Assembly (NCBI RefSeq): GCF_009827055.1
Contig: NZ_WUMK01000008.1
Location: 310,001-374,000, forward strand
DNA: 64,000 nt
DNA from: Shinella kummerowiae
GTDB lineage: Bacteria > Pseudomonadota > Alphaproteobacteria > Rhizobiales > Rhizobiaceae
Direction: 5' to 3'
The translations under genes and the position numbers were made by a program. The notes beneath the pieces were generated by a model that saw only the letters and a program-made list of their open reading frames with translations, searched no databases and was not told the origin of the DNA. Position 1 is the first letter of the stretch. The number at the start of each line of letters is the position of its first letter. Positions 56,785-64,000 of the stretch are shown one piece after another.

Positions 56785-58395
56785 ATGCAGGAACTTGGCG
56801 TTCGCAACCCCGCTCAGGGGCTTACCGCGATGGGTATCCACACCAACGGCACGGTCCGGTACAACTTTGCAGCAGAGGCTCTTTACGAAGAAGCGCTCGG
56901 TCGCGGCGAAGCTGTCAAGACGGCGCATGGCGCGCTGCGCGCCCTGACCGGCCAGCACACCGGCCGCTCCCCGAAGGACAAGTTCGTCGTGCGCGACGAA
57001 AACACCGATGGCGCCATCTGGTGGGACAACAACAAGGCCGTGTCGCGTGCGCATTTCGATGTGCTGCATGCCGACATGCTGGCCCACGCTTCCGACCGTG
57101 ATCTTTTCGTGCAGGACCTCATCGGCGGTGCCGATGCCGAATATGCGCTGCCGACCCGCGTCGTCACGGAACTCGCCTGGCACTCGCTGTTCATCCGCAA
57201 CCTGCTCATCCGCCCGGACGAGAAGACCCTTGCGACCTTCGCGCCGAAACTCACCATCATCGACCTGCCGACCTTCAAGGCCGATCCGGAGCGCCATGGT
57301 GCGCGCACGGAAACCATGATCGCCTGCGACCTGACCCGCGGCATCGTGCTGATTGCCGGCACCTTCTATGCCGGCGAAATGAAGAAGTCGGTCTTCACCG
57401 TTCTGAACTGGCTGCTGCCGTCGGAAAAGGTCATGCCGATGCACTGCTCGGCCAATGTCGGCCCGGCGGGCGATGCGGCCGTGTTCTTCGGCCTCTCCGG
57501 CACCGGCAAGACGACGCTGTCGGCCGATCCGAACCGCACGCTGATCGGCGACGATGAGCACGGCTGGGGCGAAAACGGCATCTTCAACTTCGAAGGCGGC
57601 TGCTACGCCAAGACCATCCGCCTGTCGGCCGAAGCCGAGCCGGAAATCTATGCCACGACGCAGCGTTTCGGCACCGTGCTGGAAAACGTCGTGCTGGATG
57701 CGAACGGCGTTCCGGACTTCAATGACGGTTCGCTGACGGAAAACACCCGTTGCGCCTATCCGCTCGACTTCATTCCGAATGCCAGCGAGACCGGCAATGC
57801 GCCGCATCCGAAGACGATCATCATGCTGACCGCCGATGCCTTCGGCGTGATGCCGCCGATCGCCAAGCTGACGCCCGACCAGGCCATGTACCACTTCCTT
57901 TCCGGCTACACCGCCAAGGTCGCCGGCACGGAGCGTGGCGTGACCGAGCCGGAAGCGACCTTCTCGACCTGCTTCGGCGCCCCCTTCATGCCGCGCCATC
58001 CGACGGTCTACGGCAACCTGCTCAAGGAACTGATCGCCGAGCACGGCGTCGACTGCTGGCTGGTCAACACCGGCTGGACCGGTGGCGCTTACGGTGAAGG
58101 CCGCCGCATGCCGATCAAGGCGACCCGTACGCTGCTCGCTGCGGCACTCGACGGTTCGCTGAAGGATGCGCTCTTCCGCCGCGACGACAATTTCGGCTTC
58201 CAGGTGCCGGTTTCGGTGCCGGATGTCGACACCAAGATCCTCGACCCGCGCTCGACCTGGGCCAACGGTGCCGCTTACGACAAGCAGGCCGAAAAGCTGG
58301 TCGACATGTTCATCACCAACTTCGAGAAGTTCGAGGGTCAGGTGGATGGCAGCGTGCGCGACGCGGCACCGGGCCTCAAGGCTGCTGCCGAGTAA
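56785..58395 (+). CDS. pckA: Phosphoenolpyruvate carboxykinase (ATP)
   Basis: First committed step of gluconeogenesis, oxaloacetate to PEP. The 536 residues from [13 protein letters not shown] contain [17 protein letters not shown], the P-loop [24 protein letters not shown] and FEGGCYAK, the ATP-type PEPCK set. An ATG after GGAGGAAAA fixes the start; a TTG frame extension at 56758 is rejected. It ends in a hairpin overlapping parS site 5. Confidence 0.98.
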   Translation: MQELGVRNPAQGLTAMGIHTNGTVRYNFAAEALYEEALGRGEAVKTAHGALRALTGQHTGRSPKDKFVVRDENTDGAIWWDNNKAVSRAHFDVLHADMLAHASDRDLFVQDLIGGADAEYALPTRVVTELAWHSLFIRNLLIRPDEKTLATFAPKLTIIDLPTFKADPERHGARTETMIACDLTRGIVLIAGTFYAGEMKKSVFTVLNWLLPSEKVMPMHCSANVGPAGDAAVFFGLSGTGKTTLSADPNRTLIGDDEHGWGENGIFNFEGGCYAKTIRLSAEAEPEIYATTQRFGTVLENVVLDANGVPDFNDGSLTENTRCAYPLDFIPNASETGNAPHPKTIIMLTADAFGVMPPIAKLTPDQAMYHFLSGYTAKVAGTERGVTEPEATFSTCFGAPFMPRHPTVYGNLLKELIAEHGVDCWLVNTGWTGGAYGEGRRMPIKATRTLLAAALDGSLKDALFRRDDNFGFQVPVSVPDVDTKILDPRSTWANGAAYDKQAEKLVDMFITNFEKFEGQVDGSVRDAAPGLKAAAE

Positions 58396-58406
58396 GATTT
58401 TGCCAA

Positions 58407-58422
58407 TGATTCACGTGAAACC
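58407..58422. promoter_or_regulatory. parS-like centromere site 5, downstream of pckA
   Basis: TGATTCACGTGAAACC: one mismatch in the 14-bp core and two to the 16-mer. It lies about 50 kb from oriC and its right half overlaps the pckA terminator stem. Confidence 0.75.
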
Positions 58423-58446
58423 CGGCTCGAAAGGCCGGGTTTTTCG
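58418..58446 (+). terminator. Rho-independent terminator of pckA
   Basis: Stem AAACCCGGC (58418-58426) / GCCGGGTTT (58434-58442), loop TCGAAAG, then TTTC. The left arm shares five bases with parS site 5. Confidence 0.88.
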
Positions 58447-58508
58447 TCTCGGCAAGCGGCTTCCCGTTTCCCCGTCTGCCCGTTACAACGGCCTGGAAAG
58501 GAACCTCC

Positions 58509-58943
58509 ATGGCCAGCGACCCTCTTTACATCAAGGATACCATCACCATCGCGGGGTGGGAGCTTACGGAGCAATTCGTGCTGGCCGGCGGGCCGGGGGG
58601 GCAGAACGTCAACAAGGTGTCGACCGCGGTCCAGCTTTTCTTCGACCTGCGCAACTCTCCGTCGCTGAACGAGCGGGTCAAGGCGAATGCCGAAAAGCTC
58701 GCCGGACGCAAGGTCTCCAAGGACGGCGTGCTGATGATCGAGGCGAACCGCTTCCGCAGCCAGGAGCGCAACCGCGAGGATGCGCGCGAGCGGTTGAAGG
58801 AACTGATCCTCAAGGCCGCTGAACCGCCACCGCCGCCGCGCAGGAAGACCAAGCCGACGAAAGGCTCTGTGGAACGCCGGCTCAAGGAGAAATCGGGCCG
58901 ATCGGACGTGAAACGCATGCGGGCGAAGCCCGGCGGCGAATGA
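58509..58943 (+). CDS. arfB: Alternative ribosome-rescue factor ArfB (YaeJ)
   Basis: Peptidyl-tRNA hydrolase that frees stalled ribosomes. The 144 residues contain the GGQ catalytic loop LAGGPGGQNVNKVST near residue 30 and a long basic C-terminal tail (RRKTKPTKGSVERRLKEKSGRSDVKRMRAK) that enters the mRNA channel in homologues. Length matches ArfB. Confidence 0.95.
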   Translation: MASDPLYIKDTITIAGWELTEQFVLAGGPGGQNVNKVSTAVQLFFDLRNSPSLNERVKANAEKLAGRKVSKDGVLMIEANRFRSQERNREDARERLKELILKAAEPPPPPRRKTKPTKGSVERRLKEKSGRSDVKRMRAKPGGE

Positions 58944-59043
58944 TTGCCGCAACTTGACCGTTTATAAGTGTAAGTGAAACGAAACCTTCCCTTCGAAGGA
59001 AGGGTCTGCTTAAGTCCAAGAAAACAAAACACGGGAGGTAACC

Positions 59044-59556
59044 ATGGGTCTGTTCAGCTTCATCAAGAGTGCCGGCAAGAAGCTCGGCATCGGCGACGAC
59101 GAAGCGCCGGCCGCCGACGCGGTCAAGAAGGAGCTCGATTCCTTCGATCTCGGCACGCAGAAGGTCGAGGTCTCCGTCGAAGGTGACAAATGTGTGCTGA
59201 AGGGCGTCGTGGCCGACCAGACGGCCTTTGAGAAGGCGGTCATCGCCGTCGGCAACACGCTGGGCATTTCGAAGGTCGAAGCGGCCGATCTCAAGGTCGC
59301 CGCACCCGATTCCGGCCTGAAGCTCGACAAGATCGACCTGACGGAACTGCTGAAAACCTCGACACCGGCCCATGAGCCGAAGCTGCACACGGTCAAGAAG
59401 GGCGACAATCTCTGGAAGATCGCCGAGACCTATTTCGGCAAGGGCAAGGGCGCCAAACACACCGTGATCTTCGACGCCAACCGGCCGATGCTGTCCCACC
59501 CGGACAAGATCTATCCCGGCCAGGTGCTGCGCATTCCGGACCTGTCGGAAGCGTGA
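59044..59556 (+). CDS. BON-LysM domain protein, Kbp (YgaU)-like
   Basis: 170 residues: a short amphipathic start (GLFSFIKSAGKKLGIG), a BON domain (about 25-88) and a LysM domain (about 114-165, HTVKKGDNLWKIAETYFG..NRPMLSHPDKIYPGQVLRIP). This is the layout of the E. coli potassium-binding protein Kbp. No signal peptide is seen, which fits a cytoplasmic role. A ribosome site GGGAGG precedes the ATG. alkB follows after 6 bp. Confidence 0.9.
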   Translation: MGLFSFIKSAGKKLGIGDDEAPAADAVKKELDSFDLGTQKVEVSVEGDKCVLKGVVADQTAFEKAVIAVGNTLGISKVEAADLKVAAPDSGLKLDKIDLTELLKTSTPAHEPKLHTVKKGDNLWKIAETYFGKGKGAKHTVIFDANRPMLSHPDKIYPGQVLRIPDLSEA

Positions 59557-59562
59557 GCGGCC

Positions 59563-60180
59563 ATGGCTGAGCGCGGCCTCGCCCCGGGGCTGCGCTATTT
59601 CCCCGACCATTTCGACCGCGCGGCGCAGGAAGCGCTTGTCGCCGCTATCCGGCAGGTCGTGGCCGAGGCGCCGCTTTTCGTGCCGCGCATGCCGAAGACC
59701 GGCAAGCCGATGTCGGTGCGCATGACCAATTGCGGGCCGCTCGGCTGGGTGACGGACAAGGACAACGGCTACCGCTACCAGCCGACCCATCCCGAGACCG
59801 GCCGCCCCTGGCCGGCCATTCCCGATGCGCTGCTGGCCTTATGGAAGACGGTTGCCGGCTTCGAAAAACCGCCGGAAGCCTGCCTTGTCAATTTCTATGA
59901 GCCCGAGGCGAAGATGGGGCTGCATCAGGACCGCGACGAAACGGAGTTCGGCGCACCGGTCGTATCCGTGTCGCTCGGCGATCAGTGCCTGTTTCGTGTT
60001 GGCGGCGTGTCCCGCAACGATCCCACCCGTTCCTTCCGGCTATCGAGCGGTGATGTCTTTGTCTTCGGCGGCGAAAGTCGGCTGATCTTTCATGGGGTTG
60101 ACCGGATCTATCCGGGAACTTCGACGCTCCTGAAAAATCCCGGGCGCATCAATCTCACGCTGCGCCGGGTCAACCCATAG
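59563..60180 (+). CDS. alkB: DNA/RNA alkylation-repair dioxygenase AlkB
   Basis: Fe(II)/2-oxoglutarate dioxygenase that removes methyl groups from bases. The 205 residues include LVNFYEPEAKMGLHQDRDE with the iron-binding HxD, the distal histidine in LIFHGVDRI, and RINLTLRR with the 2-oxoglutarate arginine. The ATG lies 6 bp after the Kbp-like gene. Confidence 0.95.
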   Translation: MAERGLAPGLRYFPDHFDRAAQEALVAAIRQVVAEAPLFVPRMPKTGKPMSVRMTNCGPLGWVTDKDNGYRYQPTHPETGRPWPAIPDALLALWKTVAGFEKPPEACLVNFYEPEAKMGLHQDRDETEFGAPVVSVSLGDQCLFRVGGVSRNDPTRSFRLSSGDVFVFGGESRLIFHGVDRIYPGTSTLLKNPGRINLTLRRVNP

Positions 60181-60184
60181 CCGA

Positions 60185-61183
60185 CTACAGTTTACGCAAA
60201 GCCACCGTCTCGATCAAGTGGTTCTGCCCCTTCTGCAGGATCAGGTCGGCGCGCGGGCGGGTCGGCAGGATGTTCTGGTGCAGGTTTTTCAGGTTGATAT
60301 TGCTCCAGAGGCCTTCGGCAATCGCCAGTGCCGCCGTCTCGCTGATCGTCGCATAACGGTGGAAATAGGAATCGGGATCCTTGAAGGCGGTGTCGCGCAG
60401 CCGCATGAAGCGCTCGACATACCAGTTGTGGATCAGCGCCTCTTCCGCGTCGATATAGATCGAGAAGTCGAAGAAGTCTGACACCATCGGCACGACCTTG
60501 CCGTCGGCCGGCAGGTTGCGCGACTGGAGAACATTGATTCCCTCGAAGATCAGGATGTCCGGCCGGTCGATGGTGCGATAGGAATTCGGCAGCACGTCAT
60601 AGGTCAGGTGCGAATACATCGGCGCCTTGACGTCCGCCTTGCCGGCCTTGATCGCCGAGAGGAAGCGCAGGAGCGCGCCGATATCGTAGCTCTCCGGAAA
60701 ACCCTTGCGGTCCATCAGGTTTTCACGGCTCAGCACGGCGTTGGGGTAGAGGAAGCCGTCGGTCGTCACGAGATCGACCTTGGGGCTGGAAGGCCAGCGG
60801 GCCAGCAATTCGGCGAGGATACGCGCGGTGGTCGACTTGCCGACGGCGACCGAGCCGGCGATGCCGATGACATAGGGCGTCTTCGCCTCGTCGGACAGGC
60901 TGAGGAACTGCTTGCGCTGGCGAAACAGCATCTGCGAGGATTCGACATGGGCCGACAGCAGGCGCGACAGCGACAGATAGATGCGTCTGACTTCGTCGAG
61001 GTCGATCGGGTCGTTGAGCGAGCGCAGCCGCTGGACCTCGTCGGCGGTCAGCGTCAGCGGCGTATCGGCCCGGAAATGCGCCCATTCCTCTGCCGAGAAG
61101 AAGCGGTAGGGAGAATAGTCGCGGTTGCCGAAGTCGTCCGGAATATCCGCCTGGTCCTTGTCGAGCGCTGCCTGGATCATCAA
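60185..61183 (-). CDS. coaA: Pantothenate kinase type I
   Basis: First step of coenzyme A synthesis. The 332 residues have Walker [40 protein letters not shown] and [19 protein letters not shown], the bacterial CoaA (PanK-I) set. Its ATG overlaps the hisE stop by 4 bp, so it is the last gene of the histidine operon. It is convergent with alkB. Confidence 0.97.
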   Translation of the reverse strand: MMIQAALDKDQADIPDDFGNRDYSPYRFFSAEEWAHFRADTPLTLTADEVQRLRSLNDPIDLDEVRRIYLSLSRLLSAHVESSQMLFRQRKQFLSLSDEAKTPYVIGIAGSVAVGKSTTARILAELLARWPSSPKVDLVTTDGFLYPNAVLSRENLMDRKGFPESYDIGALLRFLSAIKAGKADVKAPMYSHLTYDVLPNSYRTIDRPDILIFEGINVLQSRNLPADGKVVPMVSDFFDFSIYIDAEEALIHNWYVERFMRLRDTAFKDPDSYFHRYATISETAALAIAEGLWSNINLKNLHQNILPTRPRADLILQKGQNHLIETVALRKL

Positions 61184-61500
61184 CTCTGCCGGCTGGCCTT
61201 CTCTGCTAGGCCGGACTGGCCCGTACGCCGGGCCAGTTCCGCCATGACATCTTGTAACGGTACGCCACCGATTTTCAATACGACCATCAGATGATAGAGC
61301 AAATCGGCCGTTTCGCTCGTCAGAGCGGCCTTTTCGCCTTCGATCGCCGCAATAACGGTCTCGACAGCCTCTTCGCCAAGCTTTTTTGCCGCTTTCTGCT
61401 GTCCGGCCGCGACGAGCTTGGCCGTCCAGCTTTCCGACGGATCGGCCTTGGCGCGGGCATCGACGATCTGTTCCAGATCGGCAAGGGTGAAGGTGCTCAT
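61180..61500 (-). CDS. hisE: Phosphoribosyl-ATP pyrophosphatase HisE
   Basis: Second step of histidine synthesis, PR-ATP to PR-AMP. The 106 residues start [21 protein letters not shown] and hold [13 protein letters not shown] and [14 protein letters not shown], the metal-binding glutamate/aspartate segments of the fold. The open frame runs further upstream within hisF but only this start fits the family. It overlaps coaA. Confidence 0.95.
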   Translation of the reverse strand: MSTFTLADLEQIVDARAKADPSESWTAKLVAAGQQKAAKKLGEEAVETVIAAIEGEKAALTSETADLLYHLMVVLKIGGVPLQDVMAELARRTGQSGLAEKASRQS

Positions 61501-61510
61501 GCGTCCCTCC

Positions 61511-62287
61511 TCAGTCGAGCCGCATGGCAATGCCATGCTCGGCCATATAGCGCTTGGCTTCGCCGACCGTATAGGTGCCGAAGTGGAAGATCGAGGCGGC
61601 GAGCACCGCCGTCGCGTGCCCATCGCGCACACCCTCGACCAGGTGGTCGAGATTGCCGACACCGCCCGAGGCGATGACCGGCACCGAGACGCGGTCGGCG
61701 ATCGTGCGGGTCAGTGCGATGTCGTAGCCGCCCTTCTGGCCGTCGCGGTCCATCGAGGTGAGCAGCAACTCGCCGGCACCGCGCTCCACCATCTTTTCGG
61801 CGAAGGTAACGGCGTCGATGCCGGTCGGCTTGCGGCCGCCATGGGTGAAGATTTCCCAGCGGTCCTCTTCGCCTTCCGCCGAGACCTTCTTCGAATCGAT
61901 CGACACGACGATGCACTGGTTGCCGAACTTGTCGGCGGCTTCCGCGACGAAATCCGGGTTCGAGACGGCGGCCGAATTGATCGACACCTTGTCGGCGCCG
62001 GCCAGCAGCAGCTTGCGGATATCGGCAACGGTGCGCACGCCGCCGCCGACCGTCAACGGCATGAAGCAATGGTCTGCCGTGCGCGCCACGACGTCGAAGA
62101 TCGTTTCGCGGTTGTCGGAGGAGGCGGTGATGTCGAGGAAGCAGAGTTCGTCGGCACCGGCGGCATCATAGACTTTCGCCGATTCGACGGGATCACCCGC
62201 ATCGACGAGATTGAGAAAGCTGACGCCCTTGACGACGCGGCCGTCCTTGACGTCGAGGCAGGGGATGACGCGAGCTTTTAGGGTCAT
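61511..62287 (-). CDS. hisF: Imidazole glycerol phosphate synthase, cyclase subunit HisF
   Basis: Forms imidazole-glycerol phosphate and AICAR with ammonia from HisH. The 258 residues have [15 protein letters not shown] (catalytic aspartate), [21 protein letters not shown] (second aspartate) and [15 protein letters not shown]. It overlaps hisA by 4 bp. Confidence 0.98.
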   Translation of the reverse strand: MTLKARVIPCLDVKDGRVVKGVSFLNLVDAGDPVESAKVYDAAGADELCFLDITASSDNRETIFDVVARTADHCFMPLTVGGGVRTVADIRKLLLAGADKVSINSAAVSNPDFVAEAADKFGNQCIVVSIDSKKVSAEGEEDRWEIFTHGGRKPTGIDAVTFAEKMVERGAGELLLTSMDRDGQKGGYDIALTRTIADRVSVPVIASGGVGNLDHLVEGVRDGHATAVLAASIFHFGTYTVGEAKRYMAEHGIAMRLD

Positions 62288-63027
62288 GCGGCTTCTCCCC
62301 GCGCTGCGCGGATCACGGCGAGCGCTTCCGCGGGATCGATCCGGCCATCATAGAGCGCGCGGCCGGAGATCGCGCCCGCCAGCTTGCGGGCCTCCGGGGC
62401 GACGAGGTGGCGGATGTCGTCCATCGAGGCAAGACCGCCCGAGGCGATGACGGGAATGGAGACCGCATCGGCGAGGTCCAGCGTGGACTCCCAGTTGATG
62501 CCGGTCAGGATTCCGTCGCGGTCGATATCCGTATAGATGATCGCGGCGACACCGGCGCCCTCGAACTTTTTCGCAAGCTCGATCACGCCGAGTTCGGAGG
62601 CTTCCGCCCAGCCCTCGACGGCAACCTTGCCGCCCTTGGCATCGATGCCGACGGCGACCTTGCCGGGAAACGTTTTGCAGGCCTCGATGACGAGCGCCGG
62701 GTCGCGCACCGCGATCGTGCCGAGAATGACGCGCGAGAGACCGCGCGACAGCCAGCGTTCGATATGCTCCAGCGTGCGGATGCCGCCGCCGAGCTGCACC
62801 GGGTTCTTCGTCGCCTTCAGGATGGCATCGACGGCCGCGCCGTTGACGCTCTCGCCGGCGAAGGCGCCGTTGAGATCGACGACATGCAGCCACTCAAAGC
62901 CCTGGTCCTCGAAGGCTTTCGCCTGCGCGGCCGGATCGGGATTGTAGACGGTGGCCTGATCCATGTCGCCGAGCTTGAGGCGCACGCACTGGCCGTCTTT
63001 CAGGTCGATGGCGGGAAAGAGGATCAT
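62284..63027 (-). CDS. hisA: ProFAR isomerase HisA
   Basis: Isomerises ProFAR to PRFAR. The 247 residues show [16 protein letters not shown] (catalytic aspartate), [21 protein letters not shown] and [13 protein letters not shown], with [11 protein letters not shown]. It shares the beta-barrel plan of HisF. It starts 1 bp before the hisH stop. Confidence 0.98.
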   Translation of the reverse strand: MILFPAIDLKDGQCVRLKLGDMDQATVYNPDPAAQAKAFEDQGFEWLHVVDLNGAFAGESVNGAAVDAILKATKNPVQLGGGIRTLEHIERWLSRGLSRVILGTIAVRDPALVIEACKTFPGKVAVGIDAKGGKVAVEGWAEASELGVIELAKKFEGAGVAAIIYTDIDRDGILTGINWESTLDLADAVSIPVIASGGLASMDDIRHLVAPEARKLAGAISGRALYDGRIDPAEALAVIRAARGEAA

Positions 63028-63028
63028 G

Positions 63029-63670
63029 TCAGGGTTTCCAGCGCAGGAAATTGGTGATGAGGGCGAGGCCGAGCGTCTGGCTCTTTTCCGGATGGAACTG
63101 CGCGCCGGCCTTGTTGCCGCTGGCGACGAAGGCGGTCATCGCGCCGCCGTAATCGACGGTCGCGACCACATCGTCCGGCTTTTCGGCGGCAAGGTGGTAG
63201 GAGTGCACGAAATAGGCGTGCAAGGTCTCCGGAATGTCCGCGAAGAGCGGGTGCGTGTATCGGCGGTTGAGCGTGTTCCAGCCGATCTGCGGGATCTTCA
63301 ACTCCGGATCGTCGGGCGTCATTCTGACGACATCGCCCTTGATCCAGCCGAGGCCCTCGGTGGTGGTCTTTTCCAGCCCGCGCGACGACATGAGCTGCAT
63401 GCCGACGCAGACGCCGAGGAAGGGGCGGGCCTTGGCTTCGACGGCATCGCGCAGCGCCTCGACCATGCCGGGCACGGCATCGAGGCCACGGCGACAATCG
63501 GCATAGGCGCCCACGCCGGGCAGCACGATGCGGTCTGCGCTGGCGACGCGCTCGGCCTTGTCTGTCAGGTCGATTTCGGCGGCAATGCCGGCCTCGCGGG
63601 CGGCGCGTTCGAACGCCTTGGTGGCCGAGCGCAGGTTGCCCGAGCCGTAGTCGATGATGGCGACACGCAT
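63029..63670 (-). CDS. hisH: Imidazole glycerol phosphate synthase, glutaminase subunit HisH
   Basis: Supplies ammonia to HisF from glutamine. The 213 residues start [15 protein letters not shown]; the nucleophile C88 is in [11 protein letters not shown] and the His/Glu pair in [11 protein letters not shown]. The start is set by family length; the frame upstream belongs to the neighbouring DUF2628 gene region. Confidence 0.97.
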   Translation of the reverse strand: MRVAIIDYGSGNLRSATKAFERAAREAGIAAEIDLTDKAERVASADRIVLPGVGAYADCRRGLDAVPGMVEALRDAVEAKARPFLGVCVGMQLMSSRGLEKTTTEGLGWIKGDVVRMTPDDPELKIPQIGWNTLNRRYTHPLFADIPETLHAYFVHSYHLAAEKPDDVVATVDYGGAMTAFVASGNKAGAQFHPEKSQTLGLALITNFLRWKP

Positions 63671-63671
63671 G

Positions 63672-64000
63672 TCAGCGTCCTTCCTGGAAACCGACGAGGC
63701 CGAGCATGGGAGCGTGCCGGCGTGCGGAGGTTTCGGATGCCGGCAGGACGGGGCGGGCGCTTTCCGGCGCCGGCGCGTCGCCGGTCTGGTTTTCCATGTA
63801 GTAAATCTCTTCCGCCGTTGCACGGTCGTCAGCCGATATCAGCGCATCGACCGTCCAGCCTTTGCGTTCCAGCGAGGAGACGACCATCGACGGGCCTTCG
63901 AGCGCGACGATGAGGCCGGTGGCAAGCGAGACGCCGAAGCCGGCAAGGCCGAAGACCGGATGTTCGCCGATCACCGAGCCGAGCGACTGCACGGCGAAGG
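63672..64000 (-). CDS. DUF2628-type membrane protein fragment (5' end outside window)
   Basis: Only the last 109 or so residues are visible. A hydrophobic segment ([22 protein letters not shown]) precedes a soluble tail with [27 protein letters not shown]. In Rhizobiales a DUF2628 protein commonly stands between hisB and hisH, so this identity is likely though by position and partial sequence. It ends 1 bp before hisH. Confidence 0.75.
   Translation of the reverse strand, partial: FAVQSLGSVIGEHPVFGLAGFGVSLATGLIVALEGPSMVVSSLERKGWTVDALISADDRATAEEIYYMENQTGDAPAPESARPVLPASETSARRHAPMLGLVGFQEGR

Noticed and set aside
58981..59001. The CCTTCCCTTCGAAGGAAGGG stretch as a terminator after arfB
   Set aside because: The dyad is imperfect and has no T-run; it could be a leader hairpin of the BON-LysM gene, but nothing decides it.

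Overview
The window is chromosomal DNA of a Rhizobiales alphaproteobacterium, most likely Rhizobiaceae (Rhizobium/Agrobacterium/Shinella/Ensifer type). The evidence is the gene order parA-rsmG-mnmG-mnmE-rho-hemJ-hemE | ppsR-maf-aroE-coaE-dnaQ, a ChvG/ChvI pair beside HprK/EIIA-Man/HPr, a tyrosine-type DivL, high-GC codon usage and rhizobial intergenic palindromes. No insertion sequence, phage gene, CRISPR array, rRNA or tRNA was seen. The region is mostly core genome with one accessory-looking sugar locus.

Layout. Positions 1-7843 are all on the minus strand: parA (cut by the left edge), rsmG, mnmG, mnmE, rho, hemJ, hemE. The 405 bp at 7844-8248 are the probable replication origin oriC, with two perfect DnaA boxes, a third with one mismatch, five GANTC sites and an AT-rich stretch. 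To its right the plus-strand run ppsR-maf-aroE-coaE-dnaQ starts, so genes diverge from oriC on both sides. Five parS-like sites (core GTTTCACGTGAAAC) lie at 1372, 3321, 3363, 9698 and 58407. Next come secB/fxsA (minus), timA-mltA-smr-xre, gyrB, a nitroreductase and a GabD-like dehydrogenase.

Positions 20788-30205 hold a sugar-catabolism locus: HpcH-type aldolase, mannitol-dehydrogenase-family (tagaturonate-reductase-like) enzyme, GntR regulator with two helix-turn-helix domains, aldose dehydrogenase, FucU mutarotase, a CUT2 ABC transporter and a zinc alcohol dehydrogenase. Together they can be read as an oxidative route for L-galactose or L-fucose. Both plus-strand blocks carry the same operator-like word, TCGATAAAAGA.

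Positions 30386-38624 contain PHB depolymerase, a DUF2852 protein, a YgjP-type metallopeptidase, a YqaE peptide, and trpFBA-accD-folC. Then on the minus strand come trxA, and addB-addA preceded by a string for cell-wall recycling and cell-cycle control (divL, a TsaE-AmgK fusion, MurU). A second minus-strand string runs chvI, chvG, hprK, EIIA-Man, HPr, ahcY. Divergent from chvI is pckA with two copies of an operator-like motif, followed by arfB, a BON-LysM protein and alkB. The window closes with the minus-strand histidine operon (DUF2628 fragment, hisH, hisA, hisF, hisE) ending in coaA.

Together the genes cover origin firing and segregation (oriC, parA, parS, gyrB, divL), tRNA modification (MnmE/MnmG, TsaE), envelope signalling and recycling (ChvGI, MltA, AmgK/MurU), and central carbon control (PckA, PTS proteins, PhaZ). 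All starts were chosen from family length, ribosome-binding sites and gene overlap; uncertain ones are flagged.
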